64,000 nt of DNA from Enchytraeus crypticus (GCA_905160935.1 CAJHZI010000533.1:1950001-2014000), one strand, 5' to 3'; positions 11,801-19,257 are shown, counted from the first letter of the stretch. The notes: generated from the sequence alone by a model not told the origin. A program made the numbers and translations.

Positions 11801-12642
11801 TTTTCAAATCTGGGACCCTAGTGGGGTCCAGAATTAAAATATTCGATCTAGTGGAACTGAGTTCCCTCGCCCCCCACCCCCTTAACTGCTGCTCTTACAT
11901 ACATATTTACACATAGAAATTGCCATCAAAAACAACCAAAATATTATTTAAAATTTACTATCAGCGGGTCTAAGGGGGGGGGGTGGGCTCCCTGGGCCCC
12001 CTCCAGGATCCGCCACTGGTGCTTTAGTGTAATGCCAAGTTCAATATGATCCTATTGCACTCCAGCGTATCAATAAGTTAACCGTTTAGTGTTACTCTCA
12101 AATAGAATCCTACGTTTTGTGTTTTTAAATTTGCAGTCTTCTTCTTCGCAGGCTACTTGTTTATTGCTTTAATTCCCTATCGTTGACTGGATTTGGATTG
12201 TTTATTTGCATCGTTTTAGATCATTTTGATTTTTCTTCAATCTGGATTCAGTTCAATTGTAGGCTACTCGATTTCGTCGACCGTAGTCAATCGAGTTTAC
12301 CACAGTTGAACTCTAATTGGTGTTGGTATTAGCCCGTTGTGCAAACGACTGTAGAATGTACATTTTGCTGCCTTTGACTTAGTGCAAACTTAATTTAAAT
12401 GCTTTATATGTTATTATGTTTTTATTTTGTGTTCAGGTCAGAGCACAATTCCGCACGTGGAATGTTTCCAGCCGGAAAAGAACTGTTGGCAGAAGGTCAC
12501 AGAAATGAACGTCAACCGGTCTGCTCTGAAAGCGTGCGTGCTAACCTTTCTGCCAAATACTAAAGTCTTCACCTATCACGGTCATACGAAAAACTTTGAA
12601 GCAATGTACGAGGTGCAAGAATTAGAAATGATGAAAGAATAA
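861..12642 (+). CDS. KLHL10-like BTB-BACK-Kelch protein, nine exons
   Basis: KLHL10 family members are substrate adaptors for CUL3 E3 ligases, best known from male germ cells. Exons read from the sequence: 861-1154, 3353-3491, 4442-4686, 7014-7194, 7974-8262, 8512-8630, 9522-9713, 11110-11229 and 12437-12642. All introns are GT..AG, phases match at every junction, and the sum is 595 codons including stop, close to the roughly 600 aa usual for the family. BTB lies at about residues 17-120 (with LCDVTL), BACK at about 125-225, then six Kelch blades, each with a GG doublet (GGWSGGSP in blade 1, GGFDG or GGFNG in later ones). The GGWSGGSP and SPRAYHG motifs of blades 1-2 and the final VNRSAL motif support KLHL10 over other KLHLs. 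AATAAA overlaps the stop codon. The native start is uncertain: a splice acceptor at 914-915 could bring in an upstream exon. Expression in testis is inferred from the family only. Confidence 0.85.
1165..1350 (+). mobile_element. LINE 3'-end fragment
   Basis: The run containing ATCTGACAAACCGCAGA..GTAACA, then ACAGATAACATAGCA, matches the non-coding 3' end of the minus-strand LINE at 26929-28567 (ATCTGACAACCGCAGAAAGT near 26957). It is a 5'-truncated copy that carries no coding sequence, lying in intron 1 of the KLHL10-like gene. Confidence 0.55.
1640..1672. repeat. (TCAA)n microsatellite
   Basis: Short run of ATCA/TCAA tetranucleotides in intron 1 of the KLHL10-like gene. Confidence 0.7.
2003..2265 (-). 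mobile_element. LINE 3' end with (CT)n tail, rearranged
   Basis: Reads, from the left, (CT)n, GTGCACTG, GGCAGGTCCATGGTATA and the 3' region of the LINE family whose coding part is at 13759-14930. The stretch 2155-2265 (AGTCGAAGTTGAGGAAGGC, CCTCGTCATAAGCAGAA) is in the opposite orientation from its counterpart at 15640-15740, so this copy contains an internal inversion. Confidence 0.65.
2502..3240 (-). mobile_element. Mariner/Tc1-type element, internally deleted, long TIRs
   Basis: Begins CAGGGTGAGTAAAAAAA and ends with the inverted counterpart (TTTTTTACTCACCCTG), flanked by TA on both sides as expected for this superfamily. The two ends remain alignable as inverted repeats for roughly 190 bp. 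The minus-strand interior encodes a transposase remnant (QYYVNTLLPELFGDCY, QQNGTPAH, LDYYVWGTMLHLY) broken by frame changes. The N-terminal DNA-binding part and much of the C-terminus are missing. It sits in intron 1 of the KLHL10-like gene and is a relative of 5856-6808. Confidence 0.8.
2760..3065 (-). pseudogene. Transposase fragment (DDE_3-like), broken
   Basis: Minus-strand remnant with PELFGDCY, NGTPAH and LDYYVWG, which are DDE_3 transposase landmarks. The residue normally carrying the second catalytic aspartate (QQDG..H) reads N here. Frameshifts separate the HARQEWI-equivalent region from the third-aspartate region. Not functional. Confidence 0.75.
3353..3491 (+). CDS. KLHL10-like exon 2 (BTB end / BACK start)
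   Basis: Acceptor GGCAG|GCT and donor AGAG|GTTGGT. Encodes LQVTGIDELCSQRI and SYGFDSLYGAAR, which match the end of BTB and the first BACK helices. It ends in phase 1 and joins exon 3 as a GAC codon. Confidence 0.8.
3832..3960 (+). mobile_element. tRNA-derived SINE (family A)
   Basis: Carries the shared unit: GGAGCC, an A-box-like segment, GCGGATCAGTATGTGCGGGG, a B-box-like segment (here GGGTTAAAATCTTGG), then CACTGATATCGCTTTCGAG and ACTGACGTTAACATTAG. One of about a dozen copies in this window. See 25851 for the best-preserved promoter boxes. Confidence 0.8.
4442..4686 (+). CDS. KLHL10-like exon 3 (BACK)
   Basis: Acceptor GAGCAG|AC, donor ACTCAG|GTAATT, ending in phase 0. Encodes the BACK motifs LISDDCLNV, VVRWIEH and LLPHVRLAQLD. 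A long (CT)n run follows in the intron. Confidence 0.85.
4795..4856. repeat. (CT)n microsatellite
   Basis: Almost pure CT run just downstream of KLHL10-like exon 3. It could be the tail of a lost LINE 3' end, since that family ends in (GA)n. Confidence 0.85.
5488..5535 (-). mobile_element. Short LINE reverse-transcriptase fragment
   Basis: Matches, in reverse, the catalytic-loop region of the LINE at 13759-14930 (GATTTGCA..GACCAAGGAATGG, encoding RFADDQGM). Only about 45 bp survive, embedded beside (TA)n. Confidence 0.5.
5537..5640. repeat. (TA)n tract
   Basis: TA-rich simple sequence interrupted by short AACG and GTATAT variants. Confidence 0.85.
5641..5779 (-). mobile_element. tRNA-derived SINE (family A)
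   Basis: Full-length minus-strand copy bounded by (TA)n on both sides. Starts (on +) AAAGCTAAAAAGCTA, contains CCCAGGATTTGA, and ends CTCCAGCCAAT. Seen in reverse it has the A-box-like, B-box-like and ACTGAAGTTAAC tail segments. Confidence 0.85.
5779..5853. repeat. (TA)n tract
   Basis: Nearly pure TA run joining the SINE to the next mariner-type element, which is inserted at a TA within it. Confidence 0.9.
6098..6113 (-). promoter_or_regulatory. Histone-type 3' stem-loop (GGCCCTTTTCAGGGCC)
   Basis: On the minus strand, about 60 bases after the transposase stop, a 6-bp GC-rich stem with a TTTC loop is preceded by ACAAC and followed by AAAATAAAAT. Stem, loop and 5' flank match the replication-dependent histone mRNA 3' stem-loop consensus bound by SLBP. 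The 3' flank (AAAA rather than ACCA) deviates, and I see no clear purine-rich histone downstream element. Whether it works in transposase mRNA is inference. Confidence 0.6.
6130..6720 (-). pseudogene. Tc1/mariner-type transposase, N-terminally truncated
   Basis: Cut-and-paste DNA transposase remnant. Minus-strand frame contains FDWVANFHPFW, VNSHYYVNTLLPELFGDCYY, EQNGTPAHASRHAQEWI, EWPPNSPYLNPLDYYVCGTM and, after a premature stop that replaces a Trp, VLAFRKLLQSCVAAGGKHIE. These are DDE_3-type landmarks. The N-terminal HTH DNA-binding half is absent, the reading frame running straight out of the terminal repeat. The second catalytic aspartate position (QDG in active relatives) is N, the same substitution as in the copy at 2760-3065. 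Not active as it stands. Confidence 0.8.
6855..6925 (-). repeat. Dispersed repeat 3' end with (TTGATTGA)n tail
   Basis: On the minus strand reads TTTAACGTCCGGTTCCTCG then CGGCAATGTCGGAGACGTC, related to segments at 808-858 and 55060-55110 and to the tail of SINE family A. The simple-sequence tail here is ATCAATCAATCAATAAG. Confidence 0.55.
7014..7194 (+). CDS. KLHL10-like exon 4 (BACK end, Kelch start)
   Basis: Acceptor AATCAG|GTGGCC, donor AGCG|GTGAGT, phase 1. Encodes the linker with KKPRVPRD and the first strand of Kelch blade 1 (VLFVVGGWSG). Confidence 0.85.
7640..7764. repeat. Tandem duplication, about 61-bp unit twice
   Basis: The block from GTGGAGGGTAACGAGCGAG to GAGAAAGATGGAAG is present twice in a row, with essentially no differences, so the duplication looks recent. 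It abuts a LINE 3' end. Confidence 0.85.
7765..7848 (+). mobile_element. LINE 3' end with (GA)n tail
   Basis: Reads AGGCGTTATATACCATGG, CCTGCCAGTAGGCAGTGCAC, then (GA)n, identical in layout to the 3' end of the coding copy at 13759-15005. The hairpin CTGCC..GGCAG lies just before the tail. Confidence 0.7.
7849..7955. repeat. ATCACAATA-type tandem repeat
   Basis: Repeats of TATCACAATA/AGTATCA with a period near 15-17 bp immediately upstream of exon 5 of the KLHL10-like gene. Confidence 0.6.
7974..8262 (+). CDS. KLHL10-like exon 5 (Kelch 1-2)
   Basis: Acceptor GCTCAG|GC and donor GGAGG|GTATGT, phase 2. Encodes the rest of blade 1 (SYIETYD..RW) and all of blade 2 (VVYVIGGFDG, PMYIARCY). Confidence 0.9.
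8512..8630 (+). CDS. KLHL10-like exon 6 (Kelch 3)
   Basis: Acceptor GTTTAG|GTTTGAC, donor TCAGG|GTCCAG, phase 1. Encodes GFDGRNRLRSVEEYNP and REPMKHNRSDA. A LINE 3' fragment sits about 40 bp into the following intron. Confidence 0.85.
8671..8863 (-). mobile_element. LINE 3' fragment with candidate 31-bp target duplication
   Basis: Minus-strand LINE 3' end: (CT)n, CAGTGCACTGCC, GGCAGGTCCATGGTATA, then the 3' region down to CTTATGACGAGGTGGG. The flanks 8638-8669 and 8868-8899 (AAATGCCTTTATAAAATAC versus AAATACCTTAATAAAATAC and on) match for about 31 bp with a few differences, which fits a long target-site duplication. It lies in intron 6 of the KLHL10-like gene. Confidence 0.7.
8912..9015 (-). 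mobile_element. SINE family C, 3' fragment
   Basis: In reverse, matches the 3' part of the family whose fuller copies are at 32964-33243 and 61918-62227: CATCTTCCCTTGAATCTCA, GGGTCGGAATACGAATA, CTTCTCCAATCCTC. Confidence 0.6.
9356..9512. repeat. TTGATTGA-rich degenerate microsatellite
   Basis: Run of TGATTGAT/TGACTGACT motifs up to the acceptor of exon 7. The same tetranucleotide forms the tail of the dispersed repeat at 6855, so it may be a decayed element tail. Confidence 0.65.
9522..9713 (+). CDS. KLHL10-like exon 7 (Kelch 4-5)
   Basis: Acceptor AAACAG|GAAAG, donor TTCTT|GTAAGAG, phase 1. Encodes KIYVVGGFNGDECLSSAEAY and FLYVFGGFDGNHRLAS. The intron just before it is a TGATTGATT-rich tract. 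Confidence 0.9.
10070..10160. repeat. Short tandem repeat around AACGAATAGTACT
   Basis: Three to four copies of a roughly 30-bp unit containing TAACGAATAGTACT(AT/CA). Confidence 0.7.
10255..10960 (-). mobile_element. R4/Dong-like non-LTR retrotransposon, 5'-truncated relic
   Basis: Minus-strand relic of the family at 39994-42240. The frame is split into two pieces (10555-10955 and 10343-10582). It encodes FRLGAKTCEPHMCPYGHEV, GLHGLSCKRSSGRMSRHH, DGKRPDG, then WGVTVIDT and SFLWQRLSMTLQRFNA. The KRPDG..W(D)VTV.D block resembles a restriction-like (PD-(D/E)XK) endonuclease core. Here the conserved WDVT aspartate reads G. Its 3' UTR (10255-10340, reverse of GGTTTGATAAAAAACGATTC) recurs at 12757 and 54154. 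The 5' end abuts (AAT)n. Confidence 0.8.
10961..10990. repeat. (ATT)n microsatellite at retrotransposon 5' junction
   Basis: TTATTGTTATTATTATTATT directly borders the truncated 5' end of the element above. Confidence 0.7.
11110..11229 (+). CDS. KLHL10-like exon 8 (Kelch 5-6)
   Basis: Acceptor TTCCAG|GCGAG, donor GACG|GTAATG, phase 1. Encodes ERYCAETESWE, RPMIAARSNFAV and the start of blade 6 (IYVIGGFDG). A minus-strand SINE follows 50 bp into the intron. Confidence 0.9.
11279..11407 (-). mobile_element. tRNA-derived SINE (family A)
   Basis: Minus-strand copy: TAAAGCTAATGTTAACTTC, CTCACTCGAAAGCGATGTC, CCCAGGATTTGAACC (B box in reverse), CCGACATCGCCACTGGCTC. Lies at the 5' side of intron 8 of the KLHL10-like gene. 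Confidence 0.85.
11425..11790. repeat. Degenerate tandem repeat, unit about 45-50 bp
   Basis: Repeated blocks of TAGTGTAATA(C/T), AAGTTTACTGTAA, then a short variable link. About seven diverged units, with a trailing fragment near 12020-12050. Confidence 0.75.
11800..12020 (-). mobile_element. MITE-like fragment ending CAGTGGCGGATCC
   Basis: On the minus strand starts CAGTGGCGGATCCTGG and runs through G-rich then AT-rich sequence to CTAGGGTCCC. A second diverged copy is at 16850-17100. The CAGTGGCGGATCC terminus is common in animal non-autonomous DNA elements (hAT-type is my best guess). The opposite terminus is not recognisable. Confidence 0.5.
12437..12642 (+). CDS. KLHL10-like exon 9 (Kelch 6, C-terminus)
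   Basis: Acceptor GTTCAG|GTCAG. Encodes VECFQPEKNCW and VNRSALKAC, then a short tail ending MMKE and TAA at 12640. AATAAA at 12638-12643 overlaps the stop, so any 3' UTR is probably short or uses a further signal. Confidence 0.85.
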
Positions 12643-12643
12643 A
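12638..12643 (+). promoter_or_regulatory. Candidate poly(A) signal overlapping the KLHL10-like stop
   Basis: AATAAA shares bases with the TAA stop. The placement is unusually early, and a downstream signal may be the real one. Confidence 0.35.
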
Positions 12644-12684
12644 ATCTACTCTAGTCAGTGACATAGAACTGTTGGTCATTAATG

Positions 12685-12755
12685 GCGTGTGATGGGAGAC
12701 TACCTTGACATCATCCTTATATCGAGGAAAAAGACGTTAAACAATTATATTTTTT
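12685..12755 (+). repeat. Dispersed repeat 3' tail fragment
   Basis: TTGACATCATCC, GAGGAAAAAGACGTTAAAC resembles the 3' end of family-A SINEs and of the repeats at 56822 and 6855. Short and diverged. Confidence 0.4.
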
Positions 12756-12756
12756 T

Positions 12757-12840
12757 TTACCCCGGGTGTAAAGAACCCGAGGTTTGATAAGAACTATTCA
12801 AGCAATATGTGCTTAATTATTGTTATTATTATTAGTAGTA
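12757..12840 (-). mobile_element. R4/Dong-like element, 3' UTR only
   Basis: TTTACCCCGGGTGTAAAGAA, CCGAGGTTTGATAAGAAC, AAGCAATATGTGCTTAA matches the 3' UTR of the relic at 10255. A (T)n/(ATT)n context lies on both sides, the right flank running into (ATT/AGT)n. An extreme 5' truncation. Confidence 0.6.
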
Positions 12841-13000
12841 CTAGTAGTAGTAGTAGTATTAGTAGTAGTAGGTCTAGTAGTATTAACATCATTATTATTT
12901 TTATTATTAGTAATATTAGTATTATTATTGGTGTTATACTAGCATTATTGCCATCGTCATTAGTATTATTATTAGTGTTAGTATTTTTATTATATAATTC
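12825..13000. repeat. ATT/AGT triplet-rich tract
   Basis: Degenerate TTATTATTAGTAG-type trinucleotide repeats. Open frames crossing it on both strands are low-complexity artefacts. Confidence 0.8.
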
Positions 13001-13386
13001 CAATATTATAACCGTTACTATATTGTTCGATTTTGTCATGGACAACAGAAGCATTTTAATTGTTATGTTGCTGCCCTATAAATTTACATTTATCATTGAG
13101 AGATTAAATGTAGACTATATCACGATTGAAGATGAGTATCTTTAAACGTTAACATTTTAATTAATTGTATTTGTTTGTGGTTGTTTTAATTATCTAGTTA
13201 TATTATATATGTGCCTACTAGTAAATATAACGTTTGACTCTTTCAAGTTTTAACACAAGACATTGTGAAAAGAAACAAAAATAGTTTATAGTACCGCAGC
13301 TTCACTTTACCGTAGAATTTAAATTTAAATTTAAAGAGATTCAATATTTCTGAAATTAAACTATTGACTATTCTCAAAGTTAAGTA

Positions 13387-13690
13387 GTGTTGTTATTGCA
13401 ATTATTAAAGGCCAGTAAGTTACCAGAATTTACCAGAACTGCTACCATCATTCGCGACACCAATCCTTCATCAAACTTAGTTAGCGGAAACAAGGGAAGA
13501 AAGTCAAGGGCTTATTTCAATCCTCAATCAATCTTAATTTACAACATCCAGCTTGTTTTTAAAACTATTCACCGACACCGCATTCACAACCCCCTCACTC
13601 AAAGAGCTCCACCTATTAATCACCCTTTGTGAAAAAGAAAACTTTCCTAAGTCTGTCCTTACCCAAGGCTTAAACAACGAATAGCTATGA
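13387..13690 (-). mobile_element. LINE C-terminus and 3' UTR fragment (L2/CR1-like)
   Basis: On the minus strand, downstream of 13690, a frame reads FSFSQRVINRWSSLSE, then VVNAVSVNSFKNKLD and stops. This is the typical last segment of L2/CR1-type LINE polyproteins (F..RV.N.WN.LP..VV.A.S...FK..LD). The 3' UTR continues to about 13387. It belongs to a LINE family different from the next entry. Confidence 0.65.
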
Positions 13691-13742
13691 CATGATTAAC
13701 TGTTGTCAATGTTATCAATAAACCACTATATTATTATATTAT

Positions 13743-14626
13743 TATATAACAGAGCATCGAAGATCTTATTAAAGATAGTAAATAATCGCATTCAGTCAAA
13801 AGCCGAGATGATACTGAGCAAGACACAATTTGGTTTTAGGAAAGGATGCGGCACAAGAGAAGCAATAGGAGTAATGCGGGTTGTTTGCGAAAGAAGCTTA
13901 GAATATGGAAATGACGTTTTTGTATGCTTTGTAGACTTCGAGAAGGCCTTTGACAGGATTGATTGGATAACGATGATGAATATCTTAAAAAGAATAGGAA
14001 GTGACTGGAGAGATAGAAGACTAATTTTGAACTTGTACATGAATCAAAGAGCAGTAATGAAAATCCAACAAGAATACTCAGAAGAAGGTGAAATAGGACG
14101 TGGAGTAAGACAAGGTTGTAGCATTTCGCCGCTGCTGTTTAACATTTACGCTGAGGCAATGATGGAGGAAGCCATGGAAGACTTGGAAGAAGGAATAAAA
14201 GTAGGAGGGAATTTGTTACAAGATGTGCGATTTGCAGATGACCAAGGAATGGTAGCGGGCAGCGAGATTGGATTGCAGAAGATAATGGATAGGCTGAATG
14301 ATACGGCCCTAAGATATGGCATGAAGATTAATAAAAAAAAGACCAAGGTAATGAGAGTGTCCAATAATAAAGGTGAAGTTAATATCACAATATATGGTGC
14401 GAAATTGGAACAGGTAAGGAGTTTCAAATATTTGGGTCATACTATAACCGATGATGGGAAATGTGAGATGGAAATATGCAGTAGGATTGCACAAGCAAAA
14501 GCGGCCTTGGGTAGTAGAAAAGAACTATTAACAAAAAGTCTAAAGAAAGACACAAAGATAAAGATAGTGAAAACTTTGGTTTGGATCACGCTATTGTATG
14601 GATGTGAAACATGGACCTTAAGGTAG
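13743..14626 (+). pseudogene. LINE reverse transcriptase, 5'-truncated
   Basis: The largest intact stretch of this family. Contains the RT blocks TQFGFRKGCGT, FVDFEKAFDRIDW (first catalytic Asp), GVRQGCSISPLLFN, RFADDQG (catalytic Asp pair), KINKKKTKVM and SFKYLGHTI, followed by LLYGCETWTLR and a stop. The endonuclease and the first RT blocks are missing. A stop at 14624 interrupts what would continue into the C-terminal region (KLEALEMWIWRRMERI, NEEVLERAG, a GRPRLGML-like block) to about 14930, after frameshifts. Dead copy. Confidence 0.85.
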
Positions 14627-15013
14627 GAAGATATTAGGAAACTGGAGGCATTGGAAATGTGGATATGGAGAAGAATGGAGAGGATTAGCTGCACTCAAAA
14701 GGTTACAAATGAGGAAGTCCTGGAGAGAGCTGGCACAGATAGACAGTTGATAAATGTATTGCGAAATAGGAAGAAGAGAGATGGATGGGACACATTCTAA
14801 GGGGGGAAGGTCTATTAAAAAGAGGTCATAGAAGGTAGAATGGAAGAAAAAAGAGGCAAGGGCAGGCCGAGATTAGGTATGTTAGATGATTTAAAGACCC
14901 ACTCATATGTGGAAATGAAGAGGAAGGCGGAAGACAAAGAAGAGTGGAGGCGTTATGTACCATGGACCTGCCAGTAGGCAGTGCACTAAGAGAGAGAGAG
15001 AGAATAGAGCATC
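13751..15013 (+). mobile_element. 5'-truncated non-LTR retrotransposon with 8-bp target duplication
   Basis: AGAGCATC occurs at 13751-13758 and again at 15006-15013, just after the (GA)n tail, consistent with a target-site duplication. The element carries the coding remnant at 13759-14930, a 3' end AGGCGTTATGTACCATGG, the hairpin CTGCCAGTAGGCAG, then (AG)n. The same 3' end is found at about ten other places in the window, so this family has been the most prolific here. Clade uncertain, RTE-like by general appearance. Confidence 0.75.
14627..14990 (+). pseudogene. LINE C-terminal region, frameshifted
   Basis: Past the stop, the reading continues EDIRKLEALEMWIWRRMERI, then VTNEEVLERAGTDRQLINVL, frameshifts near 14790-14830, then RMEEKRGKGRPRLGML and MKRKAEDKEEWRRYVPWTCQ. 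The last block encodes the conserved 3' hairpin region. Equivalent pieces are at 43850-44220 and, in reverse, 33835-34100. Confidence 0.75.
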
Positions 15014-15479
15014 ATCCTGAGTCAGCTTCTCGTATTAGGAAACAAGTTTATATGTGAGGAACGGAAGGACCGGAGCCTACATGTGCAGGTTACTAATAAC
15101 AATGCTATGAAGCACAAAAGCTATGACATCATTTTCAGAGAACAATAACAAGAGTGGTAGCTAGACGGATAGAGATGGATATAATGTTGGAGATAGACAT
15201 AATATAGAAGCTTCATATACATGTACCCGATAGCTTTTCTCAGGTTCTGAACTCTTTTTAACGATAAACGAAAGAATCGATTTAAATATCAAGGTCAAAT
15301 TAAACTTCTTGGAAATCTAAGGTAGTTATAAGATCAATCGGACGATCACTTATTTATTTAATCCGATTAATACAAAGAAGAGACTTTATACCATGGTACA
15401 TTCATCTTTTTCTCTTTGCATGCTCAAGATTTTGCTCTCTCGTCAGTTTAACAGGAAATCGAACCCATATGAGCAGCAT

Positions 15480-15740
15480 GTATTCTCTCTCTTTCTCTCT
15501 CTCTCTCTTAGTGCACTGCCTACTGGCAGGTCCATGGTATATAGCGCCTCCACTCATCTCCATATTCTGTTTTCCTCTTCATGTCCACATACGAGTGGGT
15601 CTTTAAATCATCCATAACATTCCTTTTGATTTATCATTATTCTTGGGGGTTTTGCTTGGTGGACACCCATGCATTCCTCTGCTTCGACTAATATTTACTA
15701 GTCAGGGGCGGCAAACCATGAGAAAACAATCCTGTTTACC
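15480..15740 (-). mobile_element. LINE 3' end with (CT)n, minus strand
   Basis: (CT)n, TAGTGCACTGCC, GGCAGGTCCATGGTATATA, CTCATCTCCATATTCTG, ATGTCCACATACGAGTGGG, and on to GACTAATATTTACTAGTCAG. One of the longer 3' copies of the family at 13759. Confidence 0.7.
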
Positions 15741-16340
15741 ATAATATATTCTAACGCCTGCAATAATTATCTGAAGATGTCAGCATAATAGGCCTACGAT
15801 ATAGGCCTACCTGTTGCACTATATACTGAGCCACATTGGACTTTCAAAACTTAAAAATAATTATAATGTGTAGTGTGTCAGTACTAGGTACGTAGCTAGA
15901 GTTTGCCACTAAGGAAAATTAACATGTTGTGCAGCACTAAGAGAAACTGTTTGTATGATATTTAATCCGCTTAACAAATGCAAATCTACCTGTGTTAACT
16001 ATCCGCATTTTGTTCTTTATGGCCATCATGCAGCTTGCATTTGTATCCAGCTGTAGGATGTCGGTCATATCTTACCGAATGATATTCATAATGACTTGGA
16101 CGTTAATCGCGAGATAAGGAATTTATACTATCGTACTAATGTTCTTAAAAGAAAATTTGGCTTATGCTCAATTTCTGTTAAATTTAAATTATTTAGAAGT
16201 CATTGTTCTTGTTTCTATGATATAGCCCTGTGCAGGGTTTTTTTATATTAGCTGATCTTAGCCGTATGAAGTCCTGCTATATAAAATGTACTAAATTATT
16301 TTTTCCAACTTCCCAAAATGTAGTAGTGTCACTGGAATAT
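15741..16340. other. Non-coding, nothing recognised
   Basis: AT-rich sequence without a convincing frame, tRNA or known repeat. The palindromic TAGGCCTA words near 15800 recur throughout the window. Confidence 0.6.
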
Positions 16341-16845
16341 CTTTATCTACTGCAGGGTCACCGGCATGCAGGAGCGCATGCAGAAATTTCTTAAGGGGGG
16401 GGGCGAATTTTTTTGAGAGTGTACATATATTTTGCTTACGCCCTGCCTTCTTCGGGACATGTGACGCAACCAGACAAAATTCTGTTGGGGGAGAGGGGCT
16501 AAATTTTTTTCACTACTGCGATCGGCTCATAGAGTGAGTGTATCCCCGTATCTTACCCCCCCCCCCCTCCCACTCATACCCGTACTAAAGTGAGTGGAAA
16601 ACCTAAAACGCCTAAAATCCTACATTTGTTTTGGAAATATAGGCTAATTTTTCACCTCTGAAGAAACTCAGCGGATCTGGACTAATTGCAAAAGTGACTT
16701 AATTTTGGCGGTAGAAGGGGATTAAGCCCCTCCCAGTCAAGGCTGTTTGCACCACTGCTCCGGGACAGAGTTCACATTTTTACTTACACACTTTATTCCT
16801 CTTGTACAGTGGTTAAAGTGAAAATTTAGATCTAGTGAAACGGTC
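16341..16845. repeat. G/C-homopolymer-bearing repeat remnants
   Basis: Contains GGGGGGGGG at 16396 and a C run at 16557 flanked by sequence resembling the termini of non-autonomous DNA elements (GCAGGAGCGCATGCAG, GGATTAAGCCCCTCCC). Boundaries cannot be set by eye. Confidence 0.35.
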
Positions 16846-16849
16846 AACA

Positions 16850-17100
16850 TATTTCGGGTCCCCTTGCATTATACAGAGCTCCTAGTATATCAAATATTGG
16901 CAACTAGTGAGGCCCATATTGTAAAAAATCGAGCTAATGGAAATGAGTTCCCTCTCGTACCCCCCCCCCCCCCATAATCACTGACTTACAAATATATTTA
17001 CACCTAGAAATTGCCATAGAAACAATGAAAATATAGTTTTAGTATTTTATCGGTGGGCCTAAGGGGGGGTCCCGAGCCCCACTCTGGATCCGTCACTGCC
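16850..17100 (-). mobile_element. MITE-like fragment, second copy
   Basis: Matches 11800-12020: GAGTTCCCTC, a C-run, TATATTTACACCTAGAAATTG, GGGCCTAAGGGGGGG and GGATCCGTCACTG. About 75-80% similar by eye. Confidence 0.5.
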
Positions 17101-17504
17101 GGCATGATTGCCGGTATTTGACATAGTGTTATATAACTCTCGTTTAAGTTTGTTAAAACGTGTTGAAAAGTCTAATTCCCTTATTTCTTAATATTTCTTT
17201 TCCTATTGGGCTGTATTGGGCTACAAGATTTTTGTGACATCTAGCAACAGTTGTTTCAGAATCAGCTGGAGTTTTGTTTATGTTATTAAACAAGTTAAAC
17301 CAAAATAAAAATTTGCTAATTTAGTCCCTGACATAAAAAGTAAATAAGTTTGTCTCGTTGCAGAAGCATATGCACTTGCTTAATCTTAAACATGTAACAT
17401 TTACTCTGGAAATTATTTACCTGTTAAATGTTTGTCTACTTTTCATTACTTTCTTCAATATCGACGATTGTTTGCTGCTGAAACGAGCATTTTTGCTACT
17501 TGTC

Positions 17505-17590
17505 CATTGTCAATAATAATAATAATAACAACAATTAGAGTGCTACTGTTATCAATGACAACATCGAGCACTATTGAGACAAAATCAAGC
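17505..17590 (+). repeat. Short dispersed repeat (copy 1)
   Basis: AACAACAATTAGAGTGCTAC then GACAACATCGAGCACTATTG. Recurs at 29283-29350 and, reversed, at 23275-23343 next to an exon of the BTB-PHR gene. Preceded by (AAT)n. Confidence 0.6.
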
Positions 17591-17659
17591 CGGCGAACAA
17601 ATAGATGGTCCAAAACGGTGCATATTCCAAAATCCAGATAATCAGTCCAAAGTTTCAAT

Positions 17660-17815
17660 AATTTTTTTTATCAGTCAGTCTATGCATCTTTCTGTCAGTC
17701 AATCTATCCATCTATCCATCTATCTATGAGTCAATCCATCTATCAGTCAACCTATCTATATCAATCTATTTATAAATGTCTATCTATCTATCAAGTAGTA
17801 ATCCATTAAGTTAAT
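17660..17815. repeat. (ATCT)n-like degenerate microsatellite
   Basis: CTATCCATCTATC/AGTCAATC tetranucleotide-type repeats, interrupted. Confidence 0.7.
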
Positions 17816-19255
17816 AAGTTCTTCAGTGCTAGAGTTGACCAAGTTCTAGTTCTATTAATATTATTCTTATTAATTATACTTATTAAGAGCCACAAAAAAA
17901 TCAATAATCAGAGGTAGGCAGACAGGTATTCTGCACAACTGAACTCTATAAATAGTAGTGAGCCTCTTCACTTATTTGCCTTAATTGCTAATTATTTGCA
18001 TTATTGACAGTTATGAATAAATATTTTAAATATTAAAGTTAAATATTTAATTATTTTGCTTATTTTCAGTTAGTTCAAGGCACAAGTAAAATGGCAATAA
18101 CTTGTCAAGCTATCAATATTTACCCCTCTTTTAAGTAACTCTTGTAATTTGCAAGCTTAGAATTAATTAGCTCATGTATTAATTGTTAAATTAGAGTATA
18201 CTAGACCCTTAAATAACTTTTTGATAAGAATTAATTATTATTAATGACTGTTCTATTATTATGTTCTATTATCATGTTATGTATTTAGTATATGCTTAAA
18301 TATAGATATGAATGAAATGTCGTTAAAATTATTTAATAATGATTACCTGAGAAAAACTGAAAATTTGAATTTCACCTTAAGTAGTTCTATTGCTACGTGA
18401 AGTTTGCAACTTCTAATGCAGAGATGAACGCAGTATTTCAATTAAATAACTTTCTTGATGCTTAAATGATGTTTGAGTTGTTTTTAACATGCTGACAATT
18501 TATAGCCTTAACCACCTCAAAGAAGCACAATTAATTACACACAGTTAACTTGTTCTTATTTAATTGTTTGTCATTTCCTCTTGCCGATCTGGTCATCAGA
18601 TATAATTAGCTGTCGTCTTAGACAATGATTAGTTTAGTGTTAATCAGTGGTGGCATGATCAATGGTGGCAGGATTTAGATATATTTCTCAGCCGTCAATC
18701 ATAGGCCTCTTGTAATTCTCTTTTTTCTGAAACTGGTATTAAATTAGGCTTGATTTCTTGGACATGCATTCTTAAGATTTTTTCAAAATTACCACCACTA
18801 CTGGTTAGGGAAAATTCCAAATCAGTCGCTATATGGCCCTCTGAATTGAAATTAGAAATATGGCCCTCTGAAATCAAAAACCTCCTGAGTAAATATTTTC
18901 GAGATCGCTATCATAGGCTTTGTCTTTAAGGCTAAGCACCTAATTATCGTAATGTAGTGTAGCCTTTGTTGTTAGAAGGTTATACTTATACTCCTTACAA
19001 TATAATCAAATTTATAAATCCTCTTAATGAATAATGTATGATATGCTTATACCTCAGAAGCCATGGATATATAAAGCATAGCCTGCCTGAGAAGCTGCTG
19101 GCCATCGATTTGAATCCTAGCCATGCTGTATCTGACAGAATCCCTTAAATTTAGCTTTGATATAACTTTGTTCTGAGATGGTTTACCACATCCTATCCGT
19201 ATATAGCTATGCTTGTTTCTATGCAATTTATTGACACGTTTATTGTCAATAAATA
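17816..19255. other. Non-coding, nothing recognised
   Basis: About 1.4 kb of AT-rich DNA between repeat debris and the BTB-PHR gene. No frame over 60 codons with coding character, no clear promoter motif and no structured RNA visible. It may include the promoter of the downstream gene. Confidence 0.55.
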
Positions 19256-19257
19256 GA

